DNA of 64,000 nt from Latrodectus hesperus (Eukaryota; Arthropoda; Arachnida; Araneae; Theridiidae), in the NCBI GenBank assembly GCA_037975125.1, contig CM075862.1, positions 43,533,777-43,597,776 on the forward strand. The letters run 5' to 3'. Positions 23,120 through 35,300 of the stretch are shown here, in pieces (position 1 is the first letter of the stretch; the number at the start of each line of letters is the position of its first letter). The position numbers and the translations under genes were made by a program. The notes under the pieces are model-generated. The model ran no database searches, was not told the DNA's origin, and saw only the letters and a program-made list of their open reading frames with translations.

Positions 23120-26100
23120 CCCTATCGAAAATGGAGCAAGTCTTGTTTCTGCGTGAAGATACAGACGTAGATAAAATTGGCGAAAGCTATTCTTATATTA
23201 GACAACAGACAGAAGATGATGCAATAGTCAGATTCTATTAATTTTTTACATTAAAAAGATAAATAGAAATTAATTGCTTGTATTTTAAATAAATGTTTGT
23301 ATTTTTATTTATTCTTTTAACATAAAAACATTTAAAGCATAAATTAACGGTTCCTAATAATTTGCCAACAACATCACGAGTCCAGAATTCGAAAGCGAGA
23401 AACTGGTACTGTCTCCATAAACAAATAACAAATAAATGCTATAGCATGTATGATGCTACATCAAATGAAACGTGCTTCAAAGTGAAATGACGAATACATA
23501 ATTAAATGGATAATGGATTATAAAACGTGTTAATTTAGATAACATGAAAGCCTTCCTGACCTCAAAATCAATCTAAATTGTAGTAAACATCATCATATAA
23601 ACCTAAGCAATTAACACTTATTATTATTGGTGTTTTTTTGTATCTCTATCAGTAAATAATAACAGTTTTAAACAAAGACTTAATTTTTAAGCTGACCGAT
23701 AGTTGAATAATTTATGACAGTTATTAAAAGTTTGAAACTTTTTCATAAATGTTAAATTCTATAACGAATGATTGATAGATTGATGGTAAACTCGTATAAT
23801 TCCATGGTGATTTTTATACATAACATTAGTTGTTACTTCCTCATTCATGGAAGAGATCATTTAATTCGGAGTTAATGCATTTATAACATAAATATTAGAT
23901 CTTCGTGTAGCTGTAAATTGCCAAGTACATTTCCCTTCATTGATAATGAGATGATTTATTTGATGGCCTTGAGATCAAGATGACTTTGATAACATCAATC
24001 GAACAATAATCAAAAGTAATAAATATTCGAAATAATTAATTTCGTAGTTGAAAAAATGTTGACCTCAGTTCATAAAATAAAAAAAGGTCAAGAAATATTT
24101 ACTTCCATTTTTTTTCTTAAAATATTATTTAACTTCTGTGTAAAATGCTTTTTTACGAAGTTTTGAAAATATGTATAGCATTGTGAAATTGAAGAAGATA
24201 AGGCTTTTAATTACTTATTTTCTTGATGTATGTCATCTTTTAAGCATTTTCTTCCTAGTTTGGCCAAATAAAAATGTTTTATTATATTTCAGATAACATT
24301 TTATTTTATAATTGACTTGAATTAATTCGTATGCTTTATGATCCATTTCCTGTTTCGTATGATTCCATTTCGTAAAACTAAAAATCGAGTTTAAATTTAA
24401 ATAAATTTTTAGTAAATGTAAAATCTAAAAATAAATAAATTTTATTCGAAATTTCTGAGCGTTTTAACATGTTTCTTCTCCTTCAAATTAAAAGTTATTT
24501 TCAAAATTATAGGACATAATTCAATTAAAATATTAGGAAAATTCTAGCAAGAAAATGTTAAGATTCTAGGAATAATTTACGAATTTAAAATTCAGGTATT
24601 AATAAAGTTATCAAATTTTAAAACTTGCTTGGTCATTTTTTTAAAAAAGAAAGATTTCAAAATTATATTTTCATTATAAAATTATTATCCTTCGTAAATT
24701 TATTTTTTCTAGAAAATGCAAAAAATCTCTTCAAGAAAAATTTAAATGGAAGAAATTTTGTCACGATTTTTGTTTGGCCATTTGAAGGAATAGTTGAAAG
24801 TTACAATAGTTTTAATCAAGAAATAATTGAACTTAAAAAATATTCCGCAGAAAAATATTTATTAAAAAGGGGTAATTTTACTTTTTCTCCCTAGCTGCAA
24901 CAAATGTCATTACGCAGGTGTTCCGAGTAAGTCTTCGTTGGCTGGTTTGGCTACCAAAGGGAAATTTGGCGGAGAAAGGAACTAAATCAAGGAACTATTT
25001 CGACAGGCAACTTAATACGAGGTTTAAAGTTTAATAACGGAACAAGACACCAAATTAGACTTCCGTAATTGCTTTGCCACATGTTCCTCAATTTAACCTT
25101 CCTTGTCCCAATCAAGTTTTTATTGAACATTCTTTTTTCAATCTTATTTTAAATTTAGTTTCTTTTTTTTTCCTTTCTTCCTCTTATTAAAAAAAGAAGT
25201 AGCAGAAAAGAGAAGAAAAACTTTAGTATTACTATAAACTTTATAATAACAATAGAGAATAAATTATAATAGAAACTAACATCTTGTTTGCTAGAACATG
25301 CTGTGTTCCATCCCATGTTTCATGAAAGATTAAAAAAGTTTTTATAATTTTTGTTTTAAATGCTTTTTTAAAAACAGATTATAAGCTCACACCGTTATTG
25401 AAATAAAACAATGTCGGCTCTCAAAATTACTTATTAAAACATTCACAAGAATAAAGCACAACACAAGAACACATCCATAAAATATAAAAAAGAAAAGAAC
25501 ACAATACTTTAGAATATAAATTCAGAAACAGTATTTTGGCAGTTCACTTCTTAGCAACTAGAATTCGAATACATTTTCTATTATTGTTGCCATTCGATGA
25601 CAACTAAATACTTATTGGCACTCTTAAGTCAGATAAAGTAGTTACGTTACAAAAATCAATTAAAGTCGATAGGATAGATTTTATAAAGTAAAATCATATA
25701 GAATATTATAGCTCTAAAAATGTAATAGAAATATTTTGAATTCAATTTTTTTCATTTTTATACAAAACAAAGAAATTTACTTGTTATGTTATAGTCATTT
25801 CTGGCACTTTTAAACTATTGAGCATGAGGAACGGATTTGATGACTACTTTTGAAGGGTTGCCTGAAAGAAGTAACATTGTTAAGTTGAATGTTGTTCTTT
25901 ATCATTCAGAAGAGCTGGGATCCAGTTGTATCTTTCATACGGCTTGTCACCCCGTTCTCTTGGAGTACAATTCAAATTAAATCTATATTTTATGCTTTAG
26001 TAGCCATTAGGAAATGCAGCGGTTTTCAACACTATCTTTCAGCTATAACCAAGTTTTGAACTCGCAACCATACAGCTATGAGAAAAATGTCCTCTGCTCC

Positions 26101-27624
26101 TTTGACTCCACTTCAAACAACCTGATATCAAATTATTTATAGTTAAGTTTTCGTACTGTGTGTATAGTCTCAAGAAATTGGAGCATAGGGTTTTCAAAAC
26201 ATGAAATAAAACCCATGGTATACTTATTTTCATATTAATTTTTAACCAGAAATTTTGTGATTAGTGGCACATACAATTATGTAATCACTTTTGCACTTAA
26301 GTAATTGAGTTTAATCCACTTTATTTAGGCATTTTAATGTCTTTTTCTGAGAAATTCTTTGTAAATTTTATTAAGAGCTCTCAACATATGTCAAGTTTAA
26401 ATTCATAAATTGATTCATGTAAAAATTATATAAGATATTGTTTTAGTTTTAAAAAATGTACAAATATATTAAATCTTAAACATACTGAATGAGGTTTAAA
26501 TTATGAACGTAAGGAAATTGAACCAGATAGAAAATAGCAATTTTCATTGGAAGAAAATAATGTTTTACTGCAAAGCATTATATATTCTTATTTACACAGT
26601 AAAATGAATGACTTAATAGGTTAAAGAGCTATTGTAAAATATAGTGCCACAGTAATAGTTTACTGCTACCTGGTATATTGCTTACAATATGTACTGGTAA
26701 CTTATTATTGATGGTAGGCGATCATAGATATTCACGTGTACAGGAGTTGGATACCTCACAAAAACTTTTCCATAAAGATGTGCATACAAAGACCTGACAT
26801 TAGTTTTTCGTTGTTCAGCAATAGATAGGATCGAACCAGGTATTTTCCATTTCAAAGAATGTAATCTTATCATTAGGTTATGAATATATTCACCTTTGAT
26901 GATACGTTATTGGTAGCTTGACCATTGAAGCCATTATGAAAAATTTGAAAATCGAAAATTTAGCTTGATCAGACTTTTTATAGATAATGAACTACAATTA
27001 CGTGTTGCCAGAGAGAAAATCCGGAAAATTCCCAAGCACCCACCCTGGAAAATATGAGTGCAGAAATGAGAACGCAACATCTATCTCTGTTGTCAATCTT
27101 TCAGCTATTGTCCATCATATCTGTTGTCAATTATAAATGAAAACAATTAATAGTTTGTTTTTTCTTATGCATTAAGATACGTGACTTTAATGATATTAAA
27201 ATTTAATCTTAAAAATAAAAACAATATAAATTAAATATTATACATTAAAACTGAAAATTTAGACGAAATATTAAAAAAGAAAGAAATAAATGACAAAAAA
27301 GTTCATATTAAGTATACACACGCTTATTTTTTTACCACGACAGCTGCAAGTTTCTAAATGATTGTACAAACTAACAGGTGTTATTTATTTATTTTTTAAT
27401 TGGAATTATATGCTGATAAATTTCTGTTTTAGGAAGACTGATTATTTTTAAATAAATTTCTTATTTAATTAATTCTTCATTAAACAATTTACAAATAAAA
27501 ATAATTTTTATATTTTAAGTTTAGAAAGATTAATTTTTAAGGAAATATTCACAAATATTATTTGATAAGTGGTAATAATTCAATGGATTCCACACTGAAT
27601 TTAATATAAGCGTGAAGGAATTTG

Positions 27625-27704
<80 letters not shown>

Positions 27705-29590
27705 ATGAAAATTGAATTCGAATAAAAAAAATAAAGGAAATATAATCCTTAAAAAATAAAAAAAATATAAACAAAATTCAACTACCTTTAAATCAATTTT
27801 ACTCTGTATTCCAATGATTTGTGAAATTACCATTTTTAAATCTCTTCACAATAAAATCATTCAATTCTTGTAAGGAAATTCGTTATAAAAAATAAGGTTA
27901 TACGTATACCGAAAATTAATGCAATTATTTAAATAAGGAATCAAATTATTTGATGCACACAATAATGTTAAAAGAATGTTGTAGGTTTCTGAATTAAAAA
28001 ATGAATTAATAAGTTAAACGGTTTTGTTAAAATCATAATATTCGTCATTTTTTAATGAAATGACTACGATTAATTATTAATTTGCATGTTTTTACATTTA
28101 TTTTATATTATCTTTGCCATAATTTTATTTAATACATGACTGTTTTCATGAAATCGCACTTTTTTTCTGGCTTAATAGATGAAAAGTTTTTGTCGATATA
28201 AATTCAGATTTTTTTCTTCATAATCTCTAATGAATTCATTTAAAATGTATTTCGTTAAGCCGCTATCAGGAAATGTAGGAAAGAAAAAAAAGAAAAAAAA
28301 AGGAGAGAGAGAGAGAAGGAAATTGAGAAATTTTTTTTTCTGTTCTGATGAAGTAATAAATATATTTCTGTATTTCTTAAATTAAATATTTTTTCGAAAT
28401 TATTTAAAATTTTATCTTCAAATACATCTGTATAAAGCTGAGAGTCAACACGATTCTTACAAATTTCACTTCAGGGGATAAATGGCCACGTCAAAAATTC
28501 CGCCGGGAAGAAAAATTGCAAACGCGGTCTGTTTTGTCTCCCTGTAAAAGGACAGTTGGGGATGAGCTCCTCGGGGTTCCTCAGGGCTAATTCAAAATTT
28601 TCATTCCCCACTCCTAGCTTTTGTCAAGTATCTTGGACACTGACCAGGTGCAAAAACAGCTGCGGCACATTCCGATAATCTAGTTTCAAGGTCATTCAGT
28701 GTAGGTTTTCTCTGTGCTCCTTGCAATATTGTAGGAAAGGCGCAAGCAAGTGAAGTAGATTTTTTAAAAATGCCTACATATGTATAGAAGGATTCATAAG
28801 AAATTAAAAATATCATTAAACCAGTATATCATCAAGAAAGAAATGATAGTTTTAATCAGATTTTAAAATTTAATAATATTCGGCGGGGACCAAAGAAAAT
28901 ACCGTTGTATAGAAATTTACTGTAATAGACAGTTTCATGATAACTATCTATAATTAAGTGAAAAAGTATTTAAAATTAAAAAATAGAAATCGAACAGGTT
29001 ATGAAATATTCGTACATTTGATTTAATATCATATTTTAATTTGATTTAAAATAAAAAAAAATTTTGTAAAGGGGAAATTCGAAGACAATTTTAATGTTAA
29101 ATACAGAAAAAAAAAATCTATCCAGTTATTTTTATTCAAAAGGAAAGTTACTAAATTTCAAGATTTCATTTAACAAGAAAGATGAAATTTATTTTGACTA
29201 TTAGCATGCTTTTTTATAATATTACAATTAGTTACATTAATTGTAAATTTAAAAAAATAAATGTTAAAACATTCATATAAAAAAATTTTAAAAAAGTATG
29301 AGCAATTTTTAAAATGCCTGTTGTTTTGCTTAAATAATGAGATTTAAATGTGAAAAATCATATTAATTATATTTTCAGTCATGAAATAATTAACAACTAC
29401 GTGTGGGAAATAAAATACAGAAATATATAAAGCATTTATTTCTGTACTCTTCACAAACTAAGCAGCTGCGTGAATGACAGTTTCGTCTTTGTTCATCCAT
29501 TGATTGCTACCGCCATCTATCGGGTATGTTTCGTACGAATTCAGCTGTTCGGAATAGTTCATTTTCATTCGACTAACTATTCGTCTACCG
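23120..29590. other. Runx intron left of CNNM, with two GC-shifted islands
   Basis: AT-rich intron. A 36-codon ATG frame directly after the MITE (23131-23241, MEQVLFLREDTDVDKIGESY...) is too short to call. Non-repeat islands with lower AT lie at about 24890-25120 and about 28450-28720 and lack exons. A decayed SINE-like B box (GGTTCGATCC on the minus strand, about 26830-26840) is the only repeat hint. I see no gene. Confidence 0.4.
27629..27701. repeat. (AT)n microsatellite
   Basis: Uninterrupted alternating AT of about 70 bases in the Runx intron. Confidence 0.98.
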
Positions 29591-29765
29591 GGAGAGAAGG
29601 TTGTCTTCAGTGTTAGTAAACATCTGAAATATTTCTCGAAGAGATCGTTTTCAGGGAATAGAAATGTTGTTTAAGAAATGAAGTTTCATGCTGATGTAGG
29701 TAGGAAGTTTCATTTCCCCCACGCTGTGTGAGGAACTCGTTTATTTATTGATTTACTGCTTTGAC
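29440..29765 (+). promoter_or_regulatory. probable CNNM promoter and 5' UTR
   Basis: The composition becomes less AT-rich about 300 bases before the CNNM start (TGACAGTTTCGTCTTTG, ACCGCCATCTATCGGG, TTCGTACGAATTCAGCTG). An initiator-like TTCAGTG occurs at about 29606. There is no TATA box at a convincing distance. The transcription start is not defined by sequence alone. Confidence 0.4.
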
Positions 29766-32240
29766 ATGTGCCAAGTGTTATTGTTGTGCTTCGATTGGAT
29801 GAAAACGCTTTTATTTGTACTTATACTGGTAAGTTTTTCTGTATCATTGAAGAGCGGTGAATACCAGGCACCGATCGTCACTTCTAAGCCCGCGAATCAT
29901 ACAGCTGGGAATTTCACAAGCTTAGCGGAGTTGAATTTGGTAAACGTAGCTGCTCAATTCCGTTTGTTTATTGATTTGGAGACCGTGAATGGCGATTTCA
30001 CGAGTTCCGATTACCTACTGCTGAACGAGAAAACATTTCCTCGGAGCAATGTTTCTTCATTACGAGTCAATTTTGACAATTCTTTGTACGATGCCGACAA
30101 TTTTCCCGATAAAATTTGTGTTCAACAGAGAAGAGGGAAGAGCGGCGATTCGAATGTCGGAGGGGTTGCGGTCGTCGGGCAGTGCGAACGCCGGCCGACG
30201 GTTTCGGGAGTTCGAGCTCACGGGAATCGAGTAGTTTACGAGGACGACGGTTCGGTGAATATTCCCGAGAATACTAATATAAAGGTGCTGTTATTTGGAA
30301 CGGATTTTTCGTTGAATACCGAAATTGCTTTTACAAATGAAGGCTTAAGAAGGGGGAAGATATGTGACAATTCTCCTTTAATCAAAGTGATAAGTTTAAA
30401 AAAAGAAAATGTTCTTTCTGAAAGAGTGCTGCAATTCGATGTTTCTTTGCCTGCACTTGGCGATAATGAACTTTATTATGTATGTGTCAGGGATAAAAGA
30501 GAAATTATATCCCCTTGGCTGCATCAAGGTGATGAGTTATCTCAGGCTTTGCGTCCCACAGGGCCCATTTTACCACTACCTGTAATAATACTGTTTATTG
30601 GCTTTCTGTTACTACTTTCTGGACTTTTTAGCGGTTTAAATCTCGGATTGATGTCTTTGGAATGTACAGAACTTCAAGTTCTTGAAAAATGTGGAACAGA
30701 ATTTGAAAAGAAATTTGCTAGAAAAATATATCCCGTGCGGAAAAGAAGCAATTATTTGCTGTGTACATTACTTCTAGGCAACGTTTTAGTGAACAATACT
30801 CTAACAATTCTTCTGGATAGTATAACTTCAGGACCAGTTGCTATTGTTTTGTCTACATTTGGTATTGTGGTTTTTGGTGAAATCATACCACAAGCCATAT
30901 GTTCGAGGCATGGACTTGCTGTTGGGGCCCGAACTTTGTGGATAACAAAACTATTTATGTTAATAACATTTCCTTTGTCTTATCCCATTAGTAAAATATT
31001 AGATTATATTCTGGGAGAGGAAATTCGTAATGTGTACAATCGTAAAAGATTGATGGAATTTATCCGCTTGACTAAAGATTACAATGATTTGCAAAATGAG
31101 GAAGTGGATATTATATCTGGTGCTTTAGAACTAACGAAAAAGACGGTTGCAGATGTGATGACTAAAATAAATGATGTATTCATGGTACCGTTGAGCGCTG
31201 TTCTCGATTTCGAAACAGTTTCGGAAATAATTAAGCAAGGTTATTCCAGAATACCTGTTTTTGATGGCGACAGAAATAATGTCGTTGCTTTAATGAATAT
31301 TAAGGACTTGGCATTCGTCGATCCGGACACTGACACACAACTAAAAACTTTATGCGAATTTTATAATCACCCAGTGAATTTCGTTTTCGAAGATACCACT
31401 CTTGACGTAATGTTGAACGAATTCAAGAAAGGACGTTCTCACATGGCTTTTGTCCGACGTGTCAATAACGAAGAAGACGGTGATCCATTCTACGAGCTTA
31501 CTGGAATTGTTACCCTTGAAGATGTAATCGAAGAAATCATTCAGTCAGAAATAATTGACGAAACTGATGTCCTTACCGATAACAGGAGAAAGCGTGTCAG
31601 GAAAGAATCTCAAATTAAACAGGATTTCTCCGATTTCGCTAGAATCGGCATAGGCGATAAGAAATCTACTTCCATATCACCTCAACTTGCATTGGCCACC
31701 TACCAATATCTTTCGACTTCCATTGAACCATTCAGAAGTAAATACATATCAGAATCGGTATTGAAGAAACTCATGGCCCAAGATGTGTATTTTAAAGCGA
31801 AATCGGGTAAAGACGATTTTGCATCGTCATCGAATGTTTTGTTCCAAACTGGAAAGCAAGCTGATTATTTTATTCTAATATTGGAAGGACGTTGCCTCGT
31901 TACAGTCGGAATAGAGAACCTAGTCTTCGAATCTGGACCTTTTAGCTCGTTTGGTCTTCCTTCCATCACATTGAACATTCCCGAAATTCCTGTTTCCGGA
32001 AGCATTACGAACTTGGACAATCCATCTTTTAAACCTTTCATTCCAGATTACACAGTTGTAGCAATGACTGAAACTGTTTACTTAAAAGTCCACTATGCTG
32101 TGTACTTATCTGCTGTTAAAGCGACTTTGATGGAACGACAGCAGAAGCAAGATTCTGACTCTAGAGAAGATTTGAAAGACGAATTGGATATGAATTCTCG
32201 ACGTTCTTCCAGAGATATGAATGAGTCTTTTTTGGTATGA
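29766..32240 (+). CDS. CNNM: CNNM/cyclin-M family metal transport mediator, complete and intronless
   Basis: The protein has 824 residues from ATG at 29766. The frame is open slightly further upstream but without an ATG, and an alternative ATG at 29799 would give 813. The order is: signal peptide ([15 protein letters not shown], residues about 12-27); extracellular domain to about 260 with N-glycosylation sequons (NHT, NFT, NVS); DUF21 membrane domain about 268-418 with [31 protein letters not shown] and [18 protein letters not shown] pair about 464-598 ([35 protein letters not shown]); and cyclic-nucleotide-binding-homology domain about 640-785 ([19 protein letters not shown]). CNNM proteins bind Mg-ATP through the CBS pair and handle Mg2+ (and possibly other divalent) efflux at the plasma membrane. 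All domains are intact and in one exon. The gene is nested antisense in a Runx intron. Vertebrate CNNM genes are interrupted, so this copy may be a functional retrogene; that is inference. Confidence 0.96.
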   Translation: MCQVLLLCFDWMKTLLFVLILVSFSVSLKSGEYQAPIVTSKPANHTAGNFTSLAELNLVNVAAQFRLFIDLETVNGDFTSSDYLLLNEKTFPRSNVSSLRVNFDNSLYDADNFPDKICVQQRRGKSGDSNVGGVAVVGQCERRPTVSGVRAHGNRVVYEDDGSVNIPENTNIKVLLFGTDFSLNTEIAFTNEGLRRGKICDNSPLIKVISLKKENVLSERVLQFDVSLPALGDNELYYVCVRDKREIISPWLHQGDELSQALRPTGPILPLPVIILFIGFLLLLSGLFSGLNLGLMSLECTELQVLEKCGTEFEKKFARKIYPVRKRSNYLLCTLLLGNVLVNNTLTILLDSITSGPVAIVLSTFGIVVFGEIIPQAICSRHGLAVGARTLWITKLFMLITFPLSYPISKILDYILGEEIRNVYNRKRLMEFIRLTKDYNDLQNEEVDIISGALELTKKTVADVMTKINDVFMVPLSAVLDFETVSEIIKQGYSRIPVFDGDRNNVVALMNIKDLAFVDPDTDTQLKTLCEFYNHPVNFVFEDTTLDVMLNEFKKGRSHMAFVRRVNNEEDGDPFYELTGIVTLEDVIEEIIQSEIIDETDVLTDNRRKRVRKESQIKQDFSDFARIGIGDKKSTSISPQLALATYQYLSTSIEPFRSKYISESVLKKLMAQDVYFKAKSGKDDFASSSNVLFQTGKQADYFILILEGRCLVTVGIENLVFESGPFSSFGLPSITLNIPEIPVSGSITNLDNPSFKPFIPDYTVVAMTETVYLKVHYAVYLSAVKATLMERQQKQDSDSREDLKDELDMNSRRSSRDMNESFLV

Positions 32241-32333
32241 TTTTAAGATTTTTAGATATCCTAGTGATTCTTATTGTTCCTAAATATGTATTTATAATCT
32301 TGAGTGTTTAACTAACAGAATAATATTTTTGAA

Positions 32334-32339
32334 AATAAA
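32334..32339 (+). promoter_or_regulatory. candidate CNNM poly(A) signal
   Basis: An AATAAA lies about 95 bases after the CNNM stop. It is the first well-placed hexamer, but AT-rich DNA gives many chance matches. Confidence 0.35.
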
Positions 32340-35300
32340 TAATATGATTTGAATTAATTCTGAGATACAATTAAGAAAATATTTTTCTTTACTTTTGAGC
32401 AATTTCTTAGAATTTTGATGAAAATCGCAGGTTGTTGCCATATTAATTTTAGGCATTTGTATCATTAACATTTACCGGAATAAGATTTTTTAAGGATCAC
32501 TAAGGATTTACAGTTTTGGAAAAAAATATTCTATAAAATTATTGTATTTTATTATACAAGTGTTATTTTTGTATTTTATTAGATTTAAATTTACCATTTA
32601 TATACGGAAATTTTCAAACGTTTTCAGTTTTGTTTTTAATTAAGGGTTACTGCCATTTAAAATAGTTTTAATTGCTCGTATAAAAGATTTTTAATAGAAA
32701 AAATGTTATAAAATGCATATACTTTTAATAGTACCTTTCATTTTTGAAAACAGCTTTTACTATTTTATTGAAAAAATATTGGCAATAAATAAATATAACT
32801 TAAATTATTACCACATTAAATCAAAGTTTTATTTTTCTAAAAAGTATAAATTTTAAAAATATCAAAGCAATAATATTCATATCTTAAATAGTGAATAATT
32901 AATAGCAATGTAAATGATGGAACAATTACATTATCTAATATTTTAATGAATTTATTGATCTAATTTATATATTTTGTAATTATGTCGGATTTAATTTATA
33001 TATTTATATTATTTAAAAAGGCTCTTAATATTTTTACAAGCAATATTGTGAAAATTGCTTCAAATAATTACAGCTGTAAATAGAATAAAAAAAGATTGGA
33101 AAATAAGCATATGATTTAAAAACAAAACATGCAATTAATTTAATTAATATATTAATCATTAAAATTATGATTTTCTAATAATTAAAGATTAAATAAAATA
33201 ATTTCTATTAATTCATAATAAATTGTATTGAATATATTAATTAAAACTTATTGTTATTATTTTATTTCTCAAAGAAAAATACATTTATAAAAAATATAAA
33301 CGTCATATTTGGAATTAGAGCATTTCCTGTCATATTTGATAAGATTCATTAAATTTTCGAGTCTCCTAAAAAACAAATGAATCAGCAATACAAAATTTTT
33401 ATGTGAAGTACTTTTTTTAAAAAAAATTTCCCATATTTTCATACTTATAAAAGAAATATATTTATAAAAGAATATTTTTAATATAATTTATTCTGTAATA
33501 TCCTTTCCAATAATTCCAGAATAGCTATGATTTTAACATAAATTAATAAACTCTAAGTTAAAATTCTAGAAATAATAAGTGTAAAACATTTTTACGCACA
33601 TAAAAAGTCAGAGTTAATAAATATTCTATAATAATTAAAAATTAATTATTTGAAAGCGAATTTTACAAAAAAACATTTATTTTTATGAGTTTTATTTACT
33701 GGAAAAAATCATAAAGATTTATTTTTATTGATTATAATAAAATAAACTAATATCTTAATAACGTTTTTCTGTTTATTTATTTATTTTTTTACATATTTGT
33801 GTAAATATCAAAAGTAAATATTAATATTAATTTAAAATGGTTGTAAAATGGTCATTTGGCGAACACTTTTATGTATAAATTAAAAATAAAGAGCAATTGT
33901 TGTGTTAAAAGTACCTATTCTTGTTATTGGAAAAAGAAAATAGTTCATAAAGACTATTACAAGCAAATAATTTTTTTTGATCATTAATTATATAAGAACA
34001 AATTTTTTTGAAAATATTGATAAAATAATTTAAGAATACATATTTTTATTATATATATATATACTTGAAAAAAAATTTCAGTTAAATGATATCATTAAAC
34101 TACACGTAAACTGTTTGAATTTTTCATAACTAATGCATTTTTCCTTTAGATTTATTTTTTATATTTGTGAAGTTTATGTTTTGAATGAATCTCATTTTTG
34201 TTTAAATTGAGTACATTTAAGTTTCTATATAATAATGAAACTATATACACGTGTAGCGTTACGTAATCAGCATAGCGTGAATCTCACTACTCAAAATATT
34301 ATTTGACACTTATTGAAATACAATTTATTTGTCAGTTATCTAGACATTATCTTTCTCCGTAAAGTGCAGAAAATTTGCTTTAATTTTAAGGATAGAAAAG
34401 TTATTCCTTTATTTACATTAAAATTTAAAATTAAAAAATGTGATTTTTTAATAAATTTTAATAATCGTACAAAATGTATTTTAAGTGTACGTTTTAGAAT
34501 AAGCTTGACTTTTATTTAATTAATAATATAACAATTTAAAATAACAAATTTGCAGTTTGGATTATTTTTAGCGAAAACAGTTATAGAAATTTAAACACCA
34601 GAGTATAAATATTCTGATAACTTCCATAATTTTGTTATTCTACATGCTACTTCCACTAACTTTTGGAGCTTAAAAATTTTGAAATTTAAAAATTAATGGT
34701 TAGAATAATGACTAACAATGCCATTAAATTTTTTTATGTTAAATATTGTTTTTGTACAACAAATATTTTTAAACTTTAAAAATTGGTGCTTTTCTTCGTC
34801 CGAATAAAGGCTATTGTTGCATTCTGACAGATATATTCTCTTACGTTTTTCTGAATATACTATACCAAGTTTAAAAATTCTGTTTTTAAATCCAACACTT
34901 TCGTTTCTTTGTTAAAAAATTCTCATTTCCGATAAATTCTCATATTCGATTTTCTTACGAAAAACCATGTTTTTCTAAACTTAATGATAATTTTAATGAT
35001 TCAGTAATTTCTGAAAAATATTCTTCAGGTAAAAATTTCAGTCATTGTGCGTGATGAGATTTATACATCATAATGATCAAAACTAAAAACCTAAAAAAAT
35101 CTTGAAGAAATTATGTGAGCAACGTAGAGATATTGAAACCGCGTATTCCACCGATAGAGGGCGTAACAGTGTTTTACTTTTGATATTTAAATTCTTAATT
35201 TTAGAATCAGTGCTTTTTAGTATAGTTATAAAAAATTCCTTGGAATAAATATCGCAATTTTATTTATTTATTTATTTGTAGATTAGGTTACTTATTGGAC

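Noticed and set aside
23131..23241. 36-codon ATG frame next to the Harbinger-like MITE
   Set aside because: It is too short to call, and I see no link to a transposase or known peptide.
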